DNA of 64,000 bases, taken from contig CM048844.1 in assembly GCA_026545765.1 (NCBI GenBank), forward strand, positions 68,590,035 through 68,654,034, given 5' to 3'. This DNA comes from Plantago major (Eukaryota > Streptophyta > Magnoliopsida > Lamiales > Plantaginaceae). The notes under the pieces are model-generated. The model was not told where the DNA came from and searched no databases. It was given only the letters and a program-made list of their open reading frames with translations. Positions 49,301 to 62,204 of the stretch are shown here, piece after piece (the stretch's first letter is position 1; each line of letters starts with the position of its first letter). The translations under genes and the position numbers were made by a program.

Positions 49301-52300
49301 ACAGATTTTCTCTTTGCGAGTAAACACTTTACATGCATGTTTATTAAAGTTGACTTTCAAATCGTCATCACACAAATGACTGACACTACTAAGATTAGCA
49401 GTTAGACCTTCTACCAAGAGTACATTATTCAAGAGAGGAAAACCATCAAGGTTAAGTACACCCTTTCCAAGTACTCTACTTTTGTGACCTCCACCATGTG
49501 TTACCATGCCGGTGCGTTGAGGAACAAAGCTAGTAAGATGGTCTTTAGCTCCAGTCATGTGTCTTGAGCAGCCACTATCAAAGTACCATTTTCCTGCATT
49601 GTCAGGTGAAGAAGCAACAGAAAAAGCAACATTGCATACTATCTTTTCTCTAGGTGCCCAATATTTCTTAGACTTTTCTTTCTGATTTTTCACAGTTCCA
49701 GTAGGTTTAGCTTTCTGTACTGGTGCAACTGATGTTTGAGTCTTAGAAACTGACACTGTTGACTTCGACAGTGAGGAACATTAACATTAGATGTTTCAGT
49801 TTTCTTGTTCTTTCTCAAAACTTTTTGATACTGAAAGCAGTAAGGTTTAATTTGTCCAGTTTTGATACAGTACTGACACACAAAAGTTTTCCTCTTATCT
49901 TCATTCAAAATGCCTTTTTCGTTTACAAAAGTTGGTCCATCAATTAGTTCAGAAAGAGGTTTAACAGTTACCTTAGAGCAATCAGTGTCAGGTTTACAGA
50001 TAAAAACATCTGAGGCAGAAGAGTCATAAGAACCAGAATAACCTAAACCAACAGTTCCCTCATTACCCATATCAAGAGCCTCATCAAGCATAGCAGTAGC
50101 AGAGTTCCACTTAGTAATGAGTTTCTTAGCACTATCTAGTTCAGTGGTTACCTTTTCAAACTCAGAGTCTTTCCGAGTCAAAGCCACTTCAAGTTTCACT
50201 GTGGTTTATTTTAGGTTCTCATTCACTTTTTCAAGATGCTTTGCCTGTTTCTTGATCTTCTTCCATTCCTTCAAGAGAGCTTCATACATAAGCTTCAGTT
50301 CCTCCACCATTTGTTCAGGAGTGAACTCTTCCTCAAAAGGTTAATCTACACACACATCAACTGAACCATGCAAACAGTTATAGTTAGTAGAACAGGTTAC
50401 TCTAGTATTTGAAAATTCATCATCCAGTATCCTTTCACAGTTTTGAAAGTCATCATAATCAAATTAGATCATCTGCAACGATGTTGAGTTATCACAGTTG
50501 ACTAAACATTGGTTCCCAACATCGTCCAAAATAGATGACAGAGAAGCAACTTGATTATCTGCAGTTCCAGTTTCCTGTTCATCACCTGAATCATCACTAA
50601 GACAAGTAAGCAAAGTTTTACCCTTCTTGCGAAGTGTGTTAGCACATTCACTTTGAAAGTGACCCCAACCTTGACATTCAAAACATCTAACCTTTTCTAA
50701 TTTTTTGGGATCAAAAGCAGGGAGTTCAATGGATTTCTTGAACTTATTAGCAGTCTTAGGAGTACTTTGAGAGCTACTTCTTGGGTTACCTTAAAATCGG
50801 TTATGTTGAATTTTTTAAGAAGCTTGTTGTACTCTTTAGAAAACATCTCATTAGTCATCTCATCAGATACATCACCACTGCTTTCAGGCTCAGAAACATT
50901 CGACTTAGAGTGAAGGGAAAGACTATGACTTTTCACACCTTGTCGCTCATTCTGTTGGAGCTCATAGTTTTTCAAGTTGTTCATCAAGGAGTGAAAGCCC
51001 ATAGCAGCAAGATTTTTTGTATCTTCTAAAACAGTGCGTTTTGTATCAAATTTTGAAGAAAGAGTACGAATAGCTTTGCTAACAAGTTGTTTGTTTGAAA
51101 TAGGCTCACCTAAAGTCTGACAATCTTAGCAATAGTAAGAAGTTTATCAAAATAAGAGTCAACAGATTCTTCTTCAGCCATTCTTAAATTTTTAAATTTT
51201 GAATTAAGCATCCTAAGTTTAGTTTGCTTAACACTGCTATCACCTTCACAATGATTTTGAAGTAAGTCCCAAGCTTGTTGAGCAGTAGTACAATTCTAAA
51301 TAATTTTGAACATATGAGAGTCGACATGAGTAAATATGGCATTTAAGGCGTTTTCATTATAGGAACATTCAACATATTCATCACCTGTCCATTGATTTTT
51401 CGGCTTTGGAATGATATCTCCATCAGCATCCGGACCAATGGTTGGTGCCCTGTAGCCTTCAAGGACAGATTTCCAGGAACGGACTTCAATTGATTTGATG
51501 TGCATCCTGAGTCTGATCTTCCAGTAGTTGTAGTTCGACCCATCCAGCACAGGTGGCCTGTTAGCATTAAGATTGACAGAGTCCATTGTAGCAGTACCAA
51601 ATCCAGACACCAATTACTTTGTTGGCTGGCTCTGATGCCACTTGTTAGAACTATTGGACCGGGAGTGGTACAGTGAACTAGGATTGACAACGTTGACTAT
51701 GGAATTGAGTCAACAATGTCTTCAACAATGATTGACAGCAGTAAACATATATGACTAGAATGCAGCGGAAAATAAAAACTGACAACCACGATTACTTTCT
51801 AGCCGGTATATAAAGATACCGACCGTGTCTTAGGCTAAATTTTCACTATCAACAAAAGTAGAATTACAAAACTAGGTTTAATCAATCACAAACGAATGAT
51901 TAAACTACAAAGACTAGACGTAGAATAGATAATCAAAAATCTATTCTAGTTCGAAAACACTAAAGTAAATCTCAATCCTTAGAGACTACTCACAAGTGAA
52001 TTCGACAACAATGCCTAGTAAAGCAAGAAAACCTAACTTTCAATAAACTGTGAATTGATTCTCTCTAGGTGTAGTTTTCTTGCAAACGTTCTTCTTGTAT
52101 TTATGTTGTGCCAATCGATCATCAAGAAGAATGCTGAATCTTCCAGCTTCTTGCGTTCTGTTTGAGAAGGAAATATTCCCTAGTTAGATATCTCTATATC
52201 TTTATTTCCTTCTTACTTCCTATGTGCCCATAACTTGTCAAACTCTTTTCTTCTTTCTTAGATTGCATTCTTTGAGTCCAAAGCAAATCAAACTCCTTCC

Positions 52301-52552
52301 TTATTCTTCCAGCAAGCGCTAATTTTCTTCCCTTCTAGCGTTCAGAGTTTTTCACGTTTGTTTGCTGGCATCTTCCAGATCTTTTCCTTAAGGCCCAAAT
52401 CTATCAAGTCCAGTCCATTGACTTGTGTTGTAGCCCAACTTGTTATTTTCTACAAATAACCATAGAAAAACAATTACAATTGTCGAATTGGTTAATAAAC
52501 TAAGAAAGGCCGAATTAATAAAACAATTACAATAAATCGCACTTTCAAAACC

Positions 52553-53258
52553 AAATCGAATTCTAGAGTTTCTTCTACTTTTTGCCCATTCTATTGCAAA
52601 ATGGGATGACGGTTGCTGGAGAAGTTGGTTAACGTTATTGGATTTACTCATGTCTGATTCTGTGTCATTTAACCAGATTTGACAAAATTGGCAGCAGTGC
52701 ACCCACATTTATCGTAATGATGTCGGTGCTTGAATAGATTTCAAGTTTCAAATTAGAGAAGTTGTGAACTTGTAATTTACAGCAATCGATCTTTCTCTTC
52801 TTATTTGTTGGTTTAGTGATTGTGATGCTTAAGGAATGATGTTGCCTCATGTAACAGAGATCCAGAGCTTGTGATGAGGATTGATGTTGTTACAGCTATT
52901 GAAGCTGGAAGTCCTAAATTATCTTACTGATATATGTATGTACTATTAGATTCTACAATATGTCACTAGGACCTTTTATGTACCTGTTTAATGTGAAACT
53001 GTGTATCAAAATGATATACCAATTGGCAGGAATCCAAGGTGGGTGGTGCTAAGAAAGTTACAATGAATAGCCAAAAGTTCATCAAAGAAATTACAGATAT
53101 TATCCTCAGTCTATAAGGAGAAGTTCCTTTGAATTCAAGAAAATACGTTCAATATTTTGATAGACGCACACTCTATAAAATACCTTCTAAATAGGATGAA
53201 GATAAAGGAATAAGATGCTCTAGCACAATAACACGCGAAGCGTACTACACAGTTCTAG
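52553..53258 (+). mobile_element. Possible Helitron body with 3' terminus at 53233-53258
   Basis: The right end has a short hairpin ACGC-GAA-GCGT (53233-53243), then ACTACACAGTT and CTAG (53255-53258) followed by T, fitting a Helitron 3' end on the plus strand. The preceding sequence has no recognised coding region and no 5' end was identified, so the left limit is arbitrary; the first bases follow directly on the outer Copia target duplication. Confidence 0.4.
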
Positions 53259-53270
53259 TATATATATATA

Positions 53271-53782
53271 CTAGAACGTGAGAACACGTTACGCGTGTTA
53301 TTGTGGCATATAGTTACAAATAATATAAATAGTATATGAAGTCAAGTACTATCGTTGTTATTATTGTTTCTGGTAATGAATTGTCTTTTTCCGAGTTGAA
53401 TTAGAGTTTGAGTTAGTGCGAATTAATCTGTTTCAATTTACTTAAAGAAGATTGAGAAGAAATACTGGTTATCGTTCTTCTTGTTGTTTTTAAGATGAAT
53501 TGATTTTGTTGGAGTTTAATCAGGGTTCGAATTTAATTGGAGAAGGCATATTGAATTTTTTTAAATGATAAATTGATTTTATTGGGATGATTTAGTCTTT
53601 GAATTTAATCGGAGCAAATTGATTTTTTTTTATGATGAATTGATTTTGATGTGATTACATTAGGACTTAGAGTTAGAATGAATAAAACATGTTTATTTTT
53701 TTGTAATTAAAGTCTTGTATATTATAAATCGATTCAATTCAACTTAAATTAGGTATTCAATTGTATAACTCTAATAGTTTTA
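53271..53782 (-). mobile_element. Helitron-like unit 1, 3' end at left
   Basis: On the minus strand the unit ends with the hairpin ACACGCGTAACGTGT (53284-53298), then TCTCACGTT and CTAG (53271-53274) next to T, a Helitron 3' signature. The body of about 510 bp is AT-rich with repeated phrases such as TTGAATTAGTGTTTG. It is directly followed by a second, homologous unit. No RepHel coding region, so non-autonomous. Confidence 0.55.
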
Positions 53783-53794
53783 TACACACACACA

Positions 53795-54295
53795 CTAGAA
53801 TGTGAGAACACGCTACGCGTGTTATTGTGGCACATACCTACAGTTATAGAAGACGTATACGAAGACAAGTAATATTGTTATTTCTGATAATGAATTTCAT
53901 TTTTTTAAGTTGAATTAGTGTTTGAGTTGATCTGTTTTAATTTAATTGGAGAAGATGTAGTAGAAAGATTGATTATCGTTGTTTTCTAATGATAAATTAA
54001 TTTTGTTGGGTTGAATTAAGGTTTAAAATTTAATTGCAGAAGACATATTGGTGTTTTTAGTGATGATTTGATTTTGTTGGGGTTGAATTAGTGTTTAAAA
54101 TTTAAATGAAGAATGAAAATTGATTTTTGTTATGATGCATTGATTTTGTTGAGATTGAATTAGAGCTTATAAATTGATTGAATAAAACAGATTGTTTTTT
54201 TTTAATTAAAGTCTAATTTATACATATATTACAAATGAGTTCAATTTAACTTAAATTAAGTACTCAATTGCACAACTTTATTAGTTGTCCACTTT

Positions 54296-54297
<2 letters not shown>
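53795..54297 (-). mobile_element. Helitron-like unit 2, direct repeat of unit 1
   Basis: Starts (minus-strand 3' end) with CTAG at 53795-53798 and the perfect 6-bp-stem hairpin ACACGC-TAC-GCGTGT at 53808-53822. The body is homologous to unit 1 at a spacing of 524 bp throughout, including its right end (ATTAGTTGTCCACTTTTATA here, ATAGTTTTATACAC in unit 1). Orientation is the same as unit 1. Confidence 0.55.
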
Positions 54298-54690
<393 letters not shown>

Positions 54691-54947
54691 CTTCCTCCAC
54701 CGTCCGTCTCATACTTTCCATTTTGACTTTTTCGATCTACCGTATTCAACTTTGATTACGAATTAATTTTGAACTGCATATATAAACTGTTCAAACTAAA
54801 TTATATTATGAAAGTTTAGTCTCTAAAGTTTCAAATTATAATTTAATCAAACATTTTACATTTGTCATTTGAGGGTGATTAGTAGTTTCAGTTGAAGACG
54901 GTTGACAGAAAAAAGTCAAAATGGAAAATGATACGAAACGGAGGAAG
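54691..54947. mobile_element. Stowaway-like MITE
   Basis: A 257-bp element with ends CTTCCTCCACCGTCCGTCTC and, on the right, GATACGAAACGGAGGAAG, flanked by TA. Inverted repeats continue inward through TACTTTCCATTTTGACTTTT and its complement AAAAAGTCAAAATGGAAAAT. Confidence 0.78.
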
Positions 54948-55196
54948 TATAAGTTATCTCTACGTTCTATCGAATTTCATATTGTAATTGTTGATTTTAA
55001 CCGTGCCACAAACGTTCGTATCTTTTTGTTTTACTATCATAAAATAAAAGGTGCTATTTGTTAAACCAATTGATTTGTATTTCAACCAAATTCAATTAAT
55101 TTTCACCTCTAAAAACATAAATGACTGGTCAATCCATAAATTCTAACCAAATAAACAATACACTATGTAAGTTTATTTCATTATTATTGTAATATA

Positions 55197-55427
55197 CTCC
55201 CTCCATCCCGGTTTCAATTACCGCGGGTCGGATACACGTTTTAAGAAAAAAATGAATAAAGTAGTAGATTTAGTAATAAAGTAGGAAATAGATTGAATAA
55301 AGTATGAGAAATAGTGAATAAAGTATGAGAGATAGTGAATAAAGTAGGTGAGAGATTTTTCATTAAATGAATGGGTAATTGAATTTGGGACGGACCAAAA
55401 CGGAATACAGGTAAATGAAAGAGGGAG
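55197..55427. mobile_element. Stowaway-like MITE
   Basis: A 231-bp element with ends CTCCCTCCATCCCGGTTTCA and, on the right, a degenerate end finishing GAAAGAGGGAG, flanked by TA. The GTGAATAAAGTA phrase repeated inside also occurs in the Stowaway at 22937-23176, so the two belong to one family. Confidence 0.7.
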
Positions 55428-55429
55428 TA

Positions 55430-56671
55430 TTATGCATGCAGTGTTCGCGTGCGAGTTACTAAAAAAGAAAACTACCCCATGTCGATATCAGAGCATTTCT
55501 TGCATTGAGCTTCCAAGGCCATGTGTTGGTGGATGAGTTCCTCCGTGGAGAGAGGTCTCATTTCCTCCTCGTCATTGAATCCTTCTACTTCTTCGAGCAG
55601 GTCTGTTGTGTGGCTTCTCGGATCCTGAGGGAAGGAGTTGGGTTGCTATGACTAGCACCAAGTCACTCAGCCATTCTCCGCGCGGGTGGATTCACAACTA
55701 TTTCATATGGTAGCTTGGTTAGTGCAACTCTTCGATTTAGAACATCTCTAGATCCTCTCCTCCCCGATCCAAAGTTCTTCCTTTAACATAGTTAGAATTC
55801 CGAGCGGGTCCATTAAGATCCTGGATAGTAGGTTGGGCACACTCTCGGATTGCACTTACTAATGCGACAAATTGATTTCGTCGGAGCCCAAGGGCCTCGG
55901 GATCAATGTGGGCTAGTAGGACATTTACCCCCATTGAGTCGGTTCGTTAGCGCTCCTCGCAGAACTAGAATGAGTACTCTCAAGTACTCCTTCTTGAAGT
56001 ATATTCCGGGTCGGATTCTGAGCCGCTCGGACAGACCGAGAACGTATTGCTCAGAACAACTCATTTTCTACAATGTTTGGCTCAACATTGTTTGGGATTA
56101 AGATAGAGAGTGTCGGGTCTGTTAGGGAAGGTTGCTTCTAGTCGGGTTGGGTTCTTGAGCTTTCTTGGGCGCCATGATCTTTTTGTAAGCGTTTCCCACA
56201 TACGGTGCCAACATGATGAGAGTAAACACGTGTTAGTACGTCTTGGTGCTCATCAAAGTAAAATTTGTATATGTAAATGCCTAGAAAAGAGTAGCTCCTT
56301 GGAAAGATTGGCCTTCTGTTCTGTCACCTCAGAAAGTGTTTCTTGGATCCTGCACACTTAAACGGGGGTGGGGGGCTTAGTCTTTTAAGCTGGCATGCCT
56401 TAGACAGACCAGTCTTACAGTTAACTAATGAGGTCTGAGCTGGTATGCTCTAGGCCCCTCGGAGGTAAAAGTTGAACAGTAAGTGGTCACCTTGAGAAGT
56501 GAGCCTATTTATTGATGTGCCCTGGTTGGGGTCACCGCTCCTCGGACCAAAGTACCTCGGAGGTGGAAAGTCGTCCTTTTATAGTATGTATCCTCTGAGG
56601 CTGGCTAAGTGTAGCGGGTCAGACCCAAATGCCTCTTGGATGAAGCTCCTTGGACAGAGTTTTGTTGGACA
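55430..56671 (-). mobile_element. Gypsy-type LTR element fragment, 5' end
   Basis: On the minus strand a probable 5' LTR (56214-56671, about 458 bp) is followed by a primer-binding site (complement at 56195-56211, reading TTGGCACCGTATGTGGG on the minus strand) and a short leader. An ATG near 56175 then starts a gag-like segment (MAPKKAQEPNPTR) that continues to about 55430 with recognisable but broken gag sequence. The rest of the element and its other LTR are absent. Composition is richer in G+C than the surroundings. Gypsy assignment rests on the primer site type and is tentative. Treated as a fossil with several breaks. Confidence 0.55.
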
Positions 56672-56741
56672 TTTAGTCTAGAGCTCGTACCTAAGTTCAT
56701 GGTAATTCGTGCTAATTTAGAATCCCAATACTATATATTCA

Positions 56742-59700
56742 TGAAAGAATATGAGTCCGTGACTCTTTCTATTGATCTCATTCAATATATATAATAGTTA
56801 CAATACCAGAGTATAACTCCACTAGGATTGGGAATTCTACTACAATACTAAGTATAACTAGATTAGGTTAGGAATTAGGAATTTACCATAAGACTAACTA
56901 TACTAAATATTCTATTCTAATATTTACATAGTCTAACACTCCCCCGCAGTCGAAACGTGAGGTGGAAATACGCTGAGACTGCCCCGAAAATCTTCAAACA
57001 AAACCTGTGGAAGTCCCTTCGTAAATATGTCTGCAATTTGGAATCGAGAAGGAACATGAAGAACTCGAACTTGTCCTTTAGCCACCTTCTCACGAACAAA
57101 ATGAATGTCCATCTCAATATGCTTGGTGCGCTGATGTTGTACTGGATTTCCCGAGAGATAAACAACACTGACATTATCACAATACACCAAAGTCGCTATA
57201 CGAATCGGACAATGTAACTCTAAGAGTAGATTGCGCAACCAGCAAGATTCTGAAACCACATTAGCAACTCCACGATATTCAGCTTCTGCACTTGATCTTG
57301 ACATGGTAGGCTGACGCTTAGACGACCAAGAAATCAAATTATCTCCAAGAAACACACAATAATCGGAGGTTGAACGACGTGTATCTGGACACCCACCCCA
57401 ATCAGCATCAGTGTAGGACACGAGTTTGGAAAACGTGGATGGATATAAGTGCAAAGCCAAAAGAAAGTGTGCCTTTGATATAACGAATAATGCGCTTAAG
57501 CGCATGGTAGTGATCATCACGAGGGTCATGCATATGTAGACATACTTGCTGAACAACATAAGATATATCAGGACGAGTGAATGTCAAGTATTGAAGTGCA
57601 CCAGCAAGACTTCGATACAGAGTAGGATCCGAGACCGGGACTGAACTCGAACCTGCCAACTTTGGTTTGGCCTCGACAGGTGTTACGGTTGGTTTACAAG
57701 CCGACATGCCAGCTCGCTCGATGATTTCTTCTGCGTATTTGCGTTGTGAAAGAAACAATCCCTGCTGATTACGAGAAACCGCAATGTCGAGAAAATAATT
57801 AATAGGGCCAAGATCTTTCATAGCGAATTCAGATGCAAGAAGTGTCATAATCGTGCGGCGAAGAGAATCAGAAGAGGTGGTGAGAATAATATCATCAACA
57901 TATAGAAGAATGTATGCCATATTCGATCCATGTCGATAGATGAATAAGGAGTTGTCTGATTTGCTGTTGACGAACCCGAGAGAATAGACATAATCCGCAA
58001 ACCGCTTATACCAAGCTCGTGGAGCCTGTTTGAGACCATATAGTGATTTGCGAAGTAAGCAAACATAATCCGGGTGAGTAGCATCCCGAAAACCCACTGG
58101 CTGATGCATATACACAGTTTCAGAGAGATCGCCATGTAAAAATGCATTCTTCACATCCAGCTGATGTTAGGCCAATGCTTAGACAAAGCAAGGCTCAGAA
58201 CTGTACGGATTGTCGCCGGTTTGACCACTGGACTAAAAGTCTCGCCACAATCAATGCCAACCTGCTGGGTTTTACCGTCACCTACAAGACGGGCCTTATG
58301 CCTCTCAAAAGAACCGTCATATTTAACTTTATGAGCAAATATCCACATAGAGCGAATAATATTAACATTAGGTGGACGGGGTACCAAATCCCACGTCTTA
58401 TTTTTAATAAGAGCATCAAATTCTTCTTCCATGGCAAGTTTCCAATTTGGGTCACGAAGAGCAAAAATAGGATTACGAGGAAGAGGAGATTTTGAAACAG
58501 AGTGGAGATTGACATAATCCGGTCCAAAAATTTTTGGATTGGGGACTCGAGCACGGCCGGATCGCAAGGGCTGGTCGGGTGCATTATGGACCGGGGGAGG
58601 GACATGTGGTGGTGAAGGCGGGATATGGGCTGGCTGAGAAGAAGGGCCAGGTGACTGGGCCTGCGGATGTATGCAGCCCAGTGTTGGATGTTGGACAGAT
58701 TGTCCAGGGGGCGGGATTGGAGAAAACTGGGCCTGCGAATTGATGCGGCCCAGTTGTGATTCGCGGACAGATTGTCCAGATGATTTTGGCTGGGCCGGCG
58801 TGAGGCTACGGCCCAGCTGATGATCATGGACGTGTGTTCCAGGAACATGGGGAAGGGAATCCGGGCTTGGCTGATTTGGAGCTGCTACTGGGTTATGAAA
58901 CCCGGGAGTATGAGCAAGAGTCCGAAGCCAAGGGGAAGAGGAGTCATCATCAAGAAAACCATATGTGGAAGGGTCCGGGGAATGGGATGATGCAAAGGGA
59001 AATATATTCTCATTAAATATCACATGCCGAGAAATAATAATTTTACGAGAAGATAATTCATAACACTTATACCCTCGTTGATTATGCGGATATCCCAAAA
59101 ACACACAAGGAGAGGAACGTGCATGTAATTTATGGATAGTGGTAGAAGGAGTAAGAGGATAGCATAAACACCCAAAAACCCGGAGATGTGTATAAGTAGG
59201 TATTCGATGATATAACATCTGAAAGGGAGAGGCATTGTCAAGCAATTTGCTGGGTAATATATTAAGTAAATATGTAGCCATAGGGAGAGCATGATGCCAA
59301 AACGATGCGGGCAAAGAAGCATGTGTAAGAAGTGTACGAATGATATTATTAATGGATCGGATTTTTCTCTCAGCTTTACCATTTTGTGGAGATGTATGAG
59401 GACAAGAAAAACGAAAGGTCATACCATGGGAGGCACAAAACTGTTGAAATTGGCTATTATCAAATTCTTTCCCAATATCACACTTGAGAGTTTTGACTTG
59501 TTTCTCAAATTGGGTGAGGATTAATGTGCGTAATTCTAAGAATTTATCAAACACATCAGACTTTTTAGCAAGAGGAAAAGTCCACAAAAAATTGGAGAAG
59601 TCATCTAGGAAAAGAACATAATAGCGATGTCCCATAGAACTTAAGACAGGAGAGGTCCACAAATCACTATGAATAATATCAAATGGAAACATTGTTTTAG

Positions 59701-61733
59701 ACAACGATGCATCAAAAGGCAGCTTAATATGTTTACCCAAAACACAAGAGCGACAAATGCTGGAAGATAAAGACTTATTACATGCTATGCTAGAATCACG
59801 TTTAAGTTAATCTAAAACTGGTGATCCTGGATGTCCTAAGCGAGCATGCCAAAGTGATGGAGACAAAGAAACAAAAGTGGAGGGCTGGGATGTAGGAAGG
59901 GCGATGGTGGTGAGTGGGTAAAGATCCCTAGAACTATCACATCTCATAATGGCTATCCCCGTCTGTAATTTTTTCACAGAAAATCCATAAGGATCAAACT
60001 CAACCGAAACAAAGTTATCAGAAGTAAATTTGCGCACAGATATCAAATTCTTAACAAGATGAGGGGCATGCAAAACATTCTGTAAGCTGAGAGGAGGGTT
60101 TGGGGGAGGTAAAGAAGTATGACCATAGCCACGAATTGGAATAGAATTACCATCTCCTACAATAATGCCATTATTTTGATTGCTCGTATTAAAACAAGAC
60201 GAGAGATTACCTTTGGCGGATGTCATATGAGAAGTTGCTCCAGTATCCATGTACCAATATGGATCTGGTTTCTGTAATGCCGTAGTATGCATTGCAGTTT
60301 CGATCTCAGTTGGAGCATACTGACTCGGTGGAGCCATCGACGCCGTGTAAGCTTGTTGATTGGGTGTCGAACCCAATATTCCATAAGGATGGCGCGGAGG
60401 TGGTGCTGCCATAGGAGGACGGGCAGGATAAGGGCTGGGCGGATATGCCCAGCCGGCATGTGTTAACGCGGGTCGGTACCATACCATCGCTTGACCAGCA
60501 GCGTCTTGGTGCATGTTGCGAGGAGCGCTGGCACACTGTTGCATGCCAGAGCGCTTGTTTCCTATGCCGCCTTGCTTGGGCTTGCCTTTACTGCGCCTGT
60601 TGCCCTGTCCGGGTGGACGGGGTGCCATATTGGTGTCAAAGCTAGCATCATGTGTCGAAGTAACCAAAGCCGCACCATTGGAAGAGTTAGATGCCATAGC
60701 TTGGAGTTCTCGTTCCTCAAGACATAAGGAAGAATGAGCTTGAGAAAACTTCGGCAATGGATTAGCATGACGTATTTGCTTGCCAACACCCTTGTAAGCT
60801 TCCGTAAGACCGGAAACCAATTGTAACACCAAGCGATGATCATCAACCGGAGCCCCAACATTCTTGAGTTGATCGGCAAGGCTCTTAAGATGTTGACAAT
60901 ATGCATTCGCATTGGGAAAATCCTCCATGCGAGTAGTCGCAAATTCCTGCCCAAGAGTAATTGATCGAGACGTCTCGTGATCTTGAAAAATATCCTTCAA
61001 TTGATTCCAAGCTTGCTTTGCAGTAGCATCGGGTTCGGTATTCAGGAGATCCAACGAAATCGTCGAATAAATCCATTGAAGCACAGTTGCATCAATGGTA
61101 GTCCAAAGTTCTTTTTCTTCTGCCGTAGTCGGAGGAGTAATAACCACACCTTCAGGAGGAGGAATGATATTGTAGAGAACTCTGTGGGATCGAGCATGAA
61201 TCTTGAAGAGCTCAGCCCAGGTACCATACTGCGAATTTTCCAAATCCAAGATGATTGGAATATTATTGCGGATATTTGACACCGTGAGGGTTGGGTGGAA
61301 GGTGGAGGTAGCCGAAGCTGTTTGGGGAGAGGAGGTACCGTTAGTCATATCTGCGGACTTCAGACAAATAAACGGATTTTGGAGGAAGCTGTAGAGAGGA
61401 TCGCTAGCAGGCAAAACGGTACTATAGCAGTACTGTAGCGGTACTGTAGCGATAATGTAGCAGGAATGAGAAAGAATATAGAGACACGGTATTGTTGATT
61501 AGGCAGCGGAAGAGAATCGAACCTAATGTGATACCATGAAAGAATATGAGTCCGTAACTCTTTCTATTGATCTCATTCAATATATATAATAGTTACAATA
61601 CCAGAGTATAACTCCACTAGGATTGAGAATTCTACTACAATAGTAAGTATAACTAGACTAGGTTAGGAATTAGGAATTTACCATAAGACTAACTATACTA
61701 AATATTCTATTCTAATATCTACATAGTCTAACA
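56742..61733 (-). mobile_element. Copia LTR retrotransposon (Ale-like), full length, nearly open
   Basis: Short LTRs of 197 bp at 56742-56938 and 61537-61733 (plus strand TGAAAGAATATG to AGTCTAACA), with exact target duplication ATTCA (56737-56741, 61734-61738). They differ at about five positions (2.5 percent), suggesting roughly one to two million years. The element reads leftwards: primer site (complement TGATACCA) at 61529-61536; gag about 60600-61350; protease (YWYMDTGATSHMT) about 60200-60260; integrase about 58900-59780; a proline-rich linker near 58550-58900; reverse transcriptase about 57420-58450 (KNAFLHGDLSETVYM, YVDDIILT); RNase H about 56960-57400 ([16 protein letters not shown]); and a purine tract beside the 56938 LTR. 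Only about three breaks are seen, so it looks almost whole. The Ale lineage is inferred from short LTRs and RT type. Confidence 0.9.
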
Positions 61734-61738
61734 ATTCA

Positions 61739-62204
61739 GATGGAAAGAGGCTTAACTTATACTTCGTCCCCACTTATATGGTTTATGTAGTCCTCCCAAA
61801 GTTTGCACTAACGAAGCGTGCATTCCATAATCCCGGTTTCCCACCAAATGCCTCCTAAAGACGATGGCGTCTTTATGAAGAGACTAATGCTCGGGAGAGA
61901 GATGGGTGGAGAGTACTAAAAACAGAGTAATGAGATGGATAACAAAGTACAAAATGAACCAGAAAAGGTAGGATCACGAGTTGCAGTATCAAGAAATTGA
62001 TACCAATAAATACAACCAAATGTAGTAGTGATTTTTGTTTTTCACATCCATACCACAATCTGCAGTACACAGGATTAATTGCTAGCTATTAAAAATTGTG
62101 GAGTAAACAAGCTAGAAATTAAAGAGCTACAACTTAATTTTCCTAGCTATATCCAAAATACACTCAATCAAATTCTCCTACTTGTTCATATTCAGAACAA
62201 ATCT
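61739..62204 (-). other. 3' flank of the HOTHEAD-like gene, nothing else recognised
   Basis: No repeat ends or RNA genes were seen. The part next to 62204 is probably the 3' UTR of the minus-strand oxidoreductase gene. No canonical poly(A) signal could be assigned with confidence. Confidence 0.4.

Larger units (their letters stand above)
29333..52547 (-). mobile_element. Copia LTR retrotransposon (outer), interrupted by a second Copia element
   Basis: LTRs of equal length (905 bp) at 29333-30237 and 51643-52547, running TGTTAGAACTATTGG to CGCACTTTCA on the plus strand, with exact target duplication AAACC (29328-29332, 52548-52552). The element reads leftwards. The primer-binding site (complement of GGCTCTGATGCCA) is at 51628-51640. 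Parts seen: gag about 49700-51610, a CCHC knuckle (CFECQGWGHFQSEC) near 50640-50690, protease (WYFDSGCSRHMTG) near 49560-49590, late reverse transcriptase and RNase H about 48430-49160, continuing at 31800-31923 beyond the inner element, and a purine tract next to the 30237 LTR. The rest of pol is not seen. The LTRs differ by several percent, so it is older than the element inside it, probably a few million years. The coding region carries many breaks. Lineage uncertain (SIRE- or Tork-like). Confidence 0.88.
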
